The notes under the pieces: model-generated | Databases searched by the model: none | The model's input: only the letters and a program-made list of their open reading frames with translations | Told to the model about the DNA's origin: nothing | Shown here: positions 58,714-64,000 of the stretch, piece after piece | Layout of the letters: the number at the start of each line of letters is the position of its first letter | Position numbering within the stretch: the first letter of the stretch is position 1 | Translations under genes and position numbers: made by a program | Assembly (NCBI GenBank): GCA_036346225.1 | Contig: JARFIW010001490.1 | Location: 496,001 to 560,000 of the forward strand | Length of the DNA stretch: 64,000 bases | Origin: Platerodrilus igneus | Taxonomy: Eukaryota; Arthropoda; Insecta; Coleoptera; Lycidae | Reading direction: 5' to 3'

Positions 58714-59950
58714 ATATGTACTCAGACTCTTTAGCCGCGGAAAATAAATATGAAGTCTTGGATACAATTTAAACGTGTAGTGTTATGATATGTACCAAGA
58801 CACACTGCCAGCTGATATATCGGTAGTAATACTGCAACTGGCGTGTATGGTAAATTTAAATTGCGTAGGTCATTATTACGTCAATCTAACTTTCAATGAG
58901 ATTTTGCATTTTCGCAATTCATATCTGACATAATGTAGTTAAACCCAACACTTTAGCCATTAAATTTTAATTTAAGTATAAATGTGATTGTACTAAGTAA
59001 GCTGATTCTTAGTAATTTAATATTAGCTATAAGTATGAAGCTATAATTCAGACCTTTATGCAGTGTTCCAGAAAGCTTTAACTGTTTAAACTTTAATAAA
59101 AGATGTATGTATAAACCAAAATTAAATTTAGTTATACGAAATTGTTTACAAAGAATGAAAATTTTTATTTCATTGAAATAACTTTATTAAGATGCCTGCC
59201 GTTATGCAATACCATTGGCGTTACATTAAACAGGAGCCGGATCAAAAACGAGGAAAATTAATGTTGAGGTACCTTGAGTATTCTGCTCTCATGCACCCAA
59301 AAACGTAGTTGCTTTTTCTGTGGAATACATATTTTAAAGTAACTCGGGTCCATAAATTACTTCGAACGCATAAACAAGATATTTATAATACTGGAATAAA
59401 TAATATTTCATCATAATTGTCCCAAATATACAAGAGCTTTGTAATGCTTTGCGTTATGCTAACAATAAATTCGTAGATAAACATTATATTTCACATTTTG
59501 TTATAAAAATAATTCAAATAATAGAGTTCAACATTACCATAAATACATTGTATGGGCAAAAACACGAAGCAGACATGGAAACGTAACGAACACTTGCTTA
59601 TACAGCTTCCATTGACGAATGACTTGTATAGATTGTTGCGTGAGAATTTGGGTAGAAAACATGGATTAAACTCGATACGTCTTATCAACCAAACGCTGGC
59701 CGTAATTAATATGATCCACAGCGGGAGTAAAATAGGTTTGTTGTATGCAACAGAATAGAAATTAAGTCAGTTACATAGGAATCGGTAACATAAAAACATC
59801 GAATATGTAGGGATACGAGAACATGAGATCGTGGGTGGGGAAGGAACATACAACCGTTTTCAGAGGGTACACAAAAGTGCATCCGAATGTTTACAAGAGC
59901 AAGAACAGAAAATTTCAACCTCCTTAGTTTAAATGTGGCATTTAAATCTA
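58714..59950 (+). repeat. Dispersed repeat R1, copy 2, right part
   Basis: Aligned with 46250-47850 apart from the 240 bp retroposon. Landmarks: GTGATTGTACTAAGTAAGCT, ACGAAATTGTTTACAAAGAATG, TTGCGTTATGCTAAC. Homology fades near 59950. Confidence 0.87.
59552..59758 (+). pseudogene. Small R1-encoded frame, copy 2
   Basis: 68 codons, with RLLRENLGRKHGLNSIRLIN at the centre and VINMIHSGSK near the end. Same phase as 47462-47677. Upstream residues (KRNEHLLIQLPLT) also resemble the copy 1 frame. Unknown function. Confidence 0.4.
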
Positions 59951-61032
59951 TTTGTATCAGATCGTCTACAATGTGCAGTGTAAGATTAACTTTATGTTGA
60001 ATTTTATTTGAATTTGTTAAAATACTGTTTAAACAGATCTTTGTAATTGATATCTACCTCAGTGGTGGAATCTCAATTGGAAAAGGCATTCTATTTCTAA
60101 TTTTTATTTGACCAAAAATTTAGTAAATATTTTTAAAATATTTGAAAATAGGTAACGTATAACGTGGTTTAGGAATCTGAAGCAAGGGAGACTTTTGCGA
60201 AATATTCATGTTCCATATAGAAGATAATATCGAAAGGGTTTCCTGTGACAACCGGTTTGGTGATCCTTAATTGTGACCACTGGAACGCCTTTCAGGGTCA
60301 GTGACTTTATTACGTAGTTTGTTTATATTTTAACCACGTAATTATATTCATTTTTATTTTTACACTTTTTATGATTTCTTTCATATGAACCCAGTCCCAC
60401 ATAACCATAGTTATCCGACACGCTCCCTCGCTCCCATAGGGCAATCAAAATTTTTTAACGTAGGGCATATTCTACACGTAACACGTAATTTACGAAACAG
60501 GCGCACATAGTAGTTGGACTTCCGCAATTTTTAACAGTTTGATATCCAGGTTGGGTCGGCATTCTTTTACAAAAATTGCTTTATATTTTGATACAAGAAC
60601 AATTTCCTCAACTTAACGCACTTGGGCTAATTTTTAGTATGTTTCATTTCCTAGCCTTTTTACATCTTATATCCTTCCCATCGTTTCTTATTAAATATCC
60701 TTGATCTAGAGTTTGCGTATTACATTTACATTTTGTGTTCTGGACCTCCGAACCGGCCGATAAGCATATTAAGGATGAGTGATGGTGTAGCTCGTTTATA
60801 TCGTTACACCTTCCTCTCTTAACCCTTTTTTTGGTATAAGTGCAAATACTATTTGTTTTCTTTGTTTGTGTTCTTAGACTGCTGATAGGCCTTCAATGCT
60901 TTGTCTTTCTACTGGTTAATAAAAAATATTGCTCCTTACTTTCGTTCTTCGTTTGCTTTATTTGCTTAGCGAGTTATCCTTATATTTATCACTAACCTTT
61001 CTACACGTTACGCTAATTTTCTATGCGCCGCT
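59951..61032. other. AT-rich stretch, nothing recognised
   Basis: No ORF above background, RNA gene or repeat match identified. Confidence 0.55.
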
Positions 61033-61591
61033 AGTTATGTATCCCCAATCTATATATGTATAATAAAATAGAATTTATTAGGAATTATTAGAAATTGTTA
61101 AAAAACTTAGGTATATGGAACAATGTAAATTCAAGAATAAATTAGAAAGGTTATTAAAAGTTGACAAGCAAGTTGTAAGAACGGATGCAATACATTGTGT
61201 TCCAGAAAATAAGTGATACTGCAAGTGCAGATGGTTAAAAAACCGCGATTAATTAAAAATTAAGATTGTTACATTGTATAATAAATAGAATTAAGAAATA
61301 ACCAGACATGAGCTCTGCAAATTCTCACAGACATGTGAGGGGCATGGACAACATAAATACCCCGGGAGCCCCAAGAACATCAATCAGTCGTAAGTATTTC
61401 AGCTTTAACATTGCCGTTTGCTTAGACTACTCGCCCTAATATTAATTCAACTACTAATTATTTTTAAACTTAGTTTAATTTATACAAGTTTGTCAGAATT
61501 CCACATTAATATCTATTTAATAAATAAATTTTGTTACCAAGTTTTAGAAGAAGTTTTTAAAAAGACCGTTCCCAAGGCCCGAAACATAACT
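61033..61591 (+). repeat. 5' LTR of a second 17.6-like element
   Basis: AGTTATGTATCCCC at the start; CAAGGCCCGAAACATAACT at the end. Aligned with 23500-24048. The primer site TGGCGCAGACGTACGGA follows at 61591-61607; it differs from the copy at 24048 after the tenth base. Confidence 0.92.
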
Positions 61592-61607
61592 GGCGCAGAC
61601 GTACGGA

Positions 61608-63220
61608 TCTAGAAAGGCATTACGAATCCAAAGCTCGGAGAACTGGTGACCAAGAATTTCAATTCACAATCTGGAAGAATCCAATCAGAGATGGAAGAGG
61701 TACAAGAATTGACCGAACCCAAGCAAACAAAATTGATGAGGTACAAGCATCGGCGGAGCCCAAACCAAACAAAAACTTGGACGAAGTACAAAAATTGACA
61801 GCCCAAAAAGCGACGATGAAAATTATGTAAGTTTATTTATCCTTAAAACCAATTGATTCTTATTACAAAGTTATTTATATTAGCTAGTAAGCAAACATTT
61901 TATGTATGTACAGATTTTTTTTAATTTTTATTTTAATTATTGCAGTTTATACCATTTTATAAAAATAATTTACTAAGAGAAATTATTTTCAAGTACGAGA
62001 ACTTATTTTAAGAGTATCTAACAAAAGAATTTTTAAACAAGAGAACCGAAAAAACGTATTTATATTTGCAACTATTAGTACAATTACTACAAATTATTAA
62101 TGAACCAAAACATAACTGGCGCACGAATTATTAATACAAAACAAAAACAATTTTAAAATACAAGAATAGAATGCATTTAAGTTCTAACATTTTATCACCG
62201 CAAGCTTATAGAAACGAATTATTCAAAGTTTAACCTTCATCAAAGCCTATAATTAAACACCTAGTGTATAATTATAGAAACATCTTTCAATTTACTAACT
62301 AAAGTAACTCATTACAAATTAAAACAAAGCGTGCAAAATTTAAACGCGACTCATTACCGGAAACTATTCACTCATCATCTACATTACAGAAAAAATTTAT
62401 TCAAACGTGACAGTTTATGATTAAATACTTCAGCAATTAACGAGGTTTATAATTGTAGAAAAGACGCAATTCATTTATCACGAGAATAAAAATAAAACTT
62501 ATTCAGAAAAATCAAACTTTATAAAGTATAACTAAATATTTTTCAGCACGAGGATATCTAATTATACAAAAGCATTACGCAATTTATTTAAATTTATCAC
62601 CTAGACTGATAACAAAAACCTTTCAGTAGACTAGAACTTTATATTTAGACAATCTAATTGTATAAATTATAAAGGAGACATTGATGCAACTACTGTAACG
62701 AAACGGTAGACTGAAAACTTGCAACTCTATATTAAGACATTCAATGTAACTAGACAATACAATTAAAAGAAAGCATTCTTATGCACTTAGCAATTACAAC
62801 ACCTGCAAAGACGAAATAAGTATAACAAACTCAATTAATTAGTAGGACTGAAATAAAATAAAATCATAACCGACGCAACACAACGTACAAAGTACAACGC
62901 ATTTATTACAATAAATTATTATCCACATAGAAACCTTTCAGAAAATTAAAACCTGCGACAACTATCACATTCGCGAAGTATAATAATAAACCAATTCAAG
63001 GCTATAGCAATTAGCCAGACATTTCCAAGCGCAAATCCCGCAATTTAACCACAACACCGTATAACTACGTATAAAAAATAAGCAAAGCAATTTTTTAAAT
63101 TACCCAACATAATCCAAACCGAAACATTAACAAACCCAACTAAAAAATAAATCTCAATTTATATAAAAATTTGAAATTAATTTAAAAAAAAGCACCCCGT
63201 AACGACTATAAACTCAGACA
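61608..63220 (+). other. Leader of the second 17.6-like element
   Basis: Homologous to 24066-25864 in layout: short A-rich repeats (GAGGTACAAG words near 61697 and 61738), GTAAGTTTATT near 61826, then AT-rich non-coding sequence to gag. Confidence 0.6.
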
Positions 63221-64000
63221 TGAAAATTTACCTCGAAAACATACCTCAATTCAACGGGGACAAGGCAATTTAAGTAATATATCATTACCGCGTGTGAAAT
63301 ATTTTTGAAAACTTTTTATAATCCAGGAGATAACAAAAGGAATGTTGTACTTTTACGCCTGTTAATAAGTATACTGACCGGACGGGTACTAACACTAATA
63401 GTCAGAGGAGACGATTTAGAACAGTGGGAAGGTTTTAAACGCATATTTCGGCGACTAACGCAACATCAAATGTCTTATCCGCGACGTAATAAACTTTAGA
63501 ATGGAAATTAACCAATCCCCGTATCAATTCGGAATGAAATGCCAAGACATAAGAAGTTTAATTCTAACAAAGTTAAAAATCGAACAACTCGACCAAAATA
63601 TCTGCCTACTAAAGACAAAAATGTACGATGAAATGGCACTGAACATCTACATAAACGCATTACCAGAACGACTACCAGATAAAATAAGATATCAACATCC
63701 TCAAAATTTAAAAGAAGCCATGAATATGATTATAGAAGAAGAAAACGTAATGTATTATCGAAACAGACTATATAACCTTATCGCGAATAAAAGCTATTCA
63801 CCAACAAACCATACAAGCTGCGAGACAAACAACCACCCAACCAAAATTCACTCCATTTAACGCACAAACAAATCACCCGCAAATCAACAACCCGAATTTT
63901 AATAACACAAATTATAATAATCAATTCAGACAGTTTCCGAAACCAACATTCAAGTCAAATTTTATAAGACCCGCATTTCCACCAAGATTCAACCAAAACA
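63221..64000 (+). pseudogene. Gag of the second 17.6-like element (runs off the window)
   Basis: ATG at 63221 begins MKIYLENIPQFNGDKAI, and a TAA follows. After an insertion of about 14 bases relative to the other copy come CEIFLKTFYNPGDN, LEQWEGFKRIF and a TAG. The frame at 63501-63860 has INQSPYQFGMKCQDIRSL, ALNIYINALPERLPDK and AMNMIIEEENVMYYRNRLY. The tail with FPPRFNQN is cut by the window edge. Frameshifted, but less damaged than 25865-26922. Pol may lie beyond the window. Confidence 0.82.

Overview
The window looks like repeat-dominated intergenic DNA from an arthropod, most likely an insect. It is AT-rich and full of decayed Ty3/gypsy retrotransposons, including a 17.6/gypsy-type family with a serine-tRNA-like primer site. 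It also holds a LINE fragment, tRNA-derived SINEs, long unclassified dispersed repeats and the wreck of a Maverick/Polinton-like (adintovirus-like) element. The species cannot be fixed from the sequence. Only one candidate cellular gene was found, a tentative two-exon model at 51845-52453.

Layout. 1-5600: a 4.5 kb CCTCGT hexamer satellite with a decaying right edge. 5600-10790: remnants of a gypsy 3' end, small tandem repeats and copy 1 of dispersed repeat R2. 10791-22530: Gypsy-A on the minus strand, with both LTRs, primer site, gag, protease, RT/RNase H, integrase and a C-terminal macro domain. It is broken by a LINE insertion (11716-13637, 14 bp target duplication) and by a 5'-truncated plus-strand element, Gypsy-C (14496-18502).

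22545-47850: one copy of dispersed repeat R1, split by Gypsy-B (LTRs 23215-23444 and 44066-46177). Gypsy-B in turn received a 17.6-like element (23500-27758), the 11.5 kb Maverick-like composite (29370-40865), a SINE (43427-43723) and two insertions inside its 3' LTR. The second R1 copy, at 56008-59950, supplies the empty site for Gypsy-B and carries its own 1.96 kb insertion. 48430-48987 is a 17.6-like solo LTR with a perfect CGTA duplication, and 61033-64000 is the 5' half of another member of that family.

The most interesting part is 29370-40865. A packaging-ATPase pseudogene is preceded in the same frame by a pipsqueak-type helix-turn-helix. The N-terminal region of a type B DNA polymerase protein lies nearby on the other strand. 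Flanking both are long segmental inverted repeats that have copied the ATPase C-terminus onto the end of the polymerase frame. A second strong signal is the macro (ADP-ribose hydrolase) domain after the integrase in Gypsy-A. A third is a 3' hairpin shared by the SINEs and the end of the LINE insertion, which suggests a SINE/LINE partnership.

All element coding regions carry stops or frameshifts, so the window reads as a layered graveyard. Nesting gives a relative order of events: R1, then Gypsy-B, then its guests.
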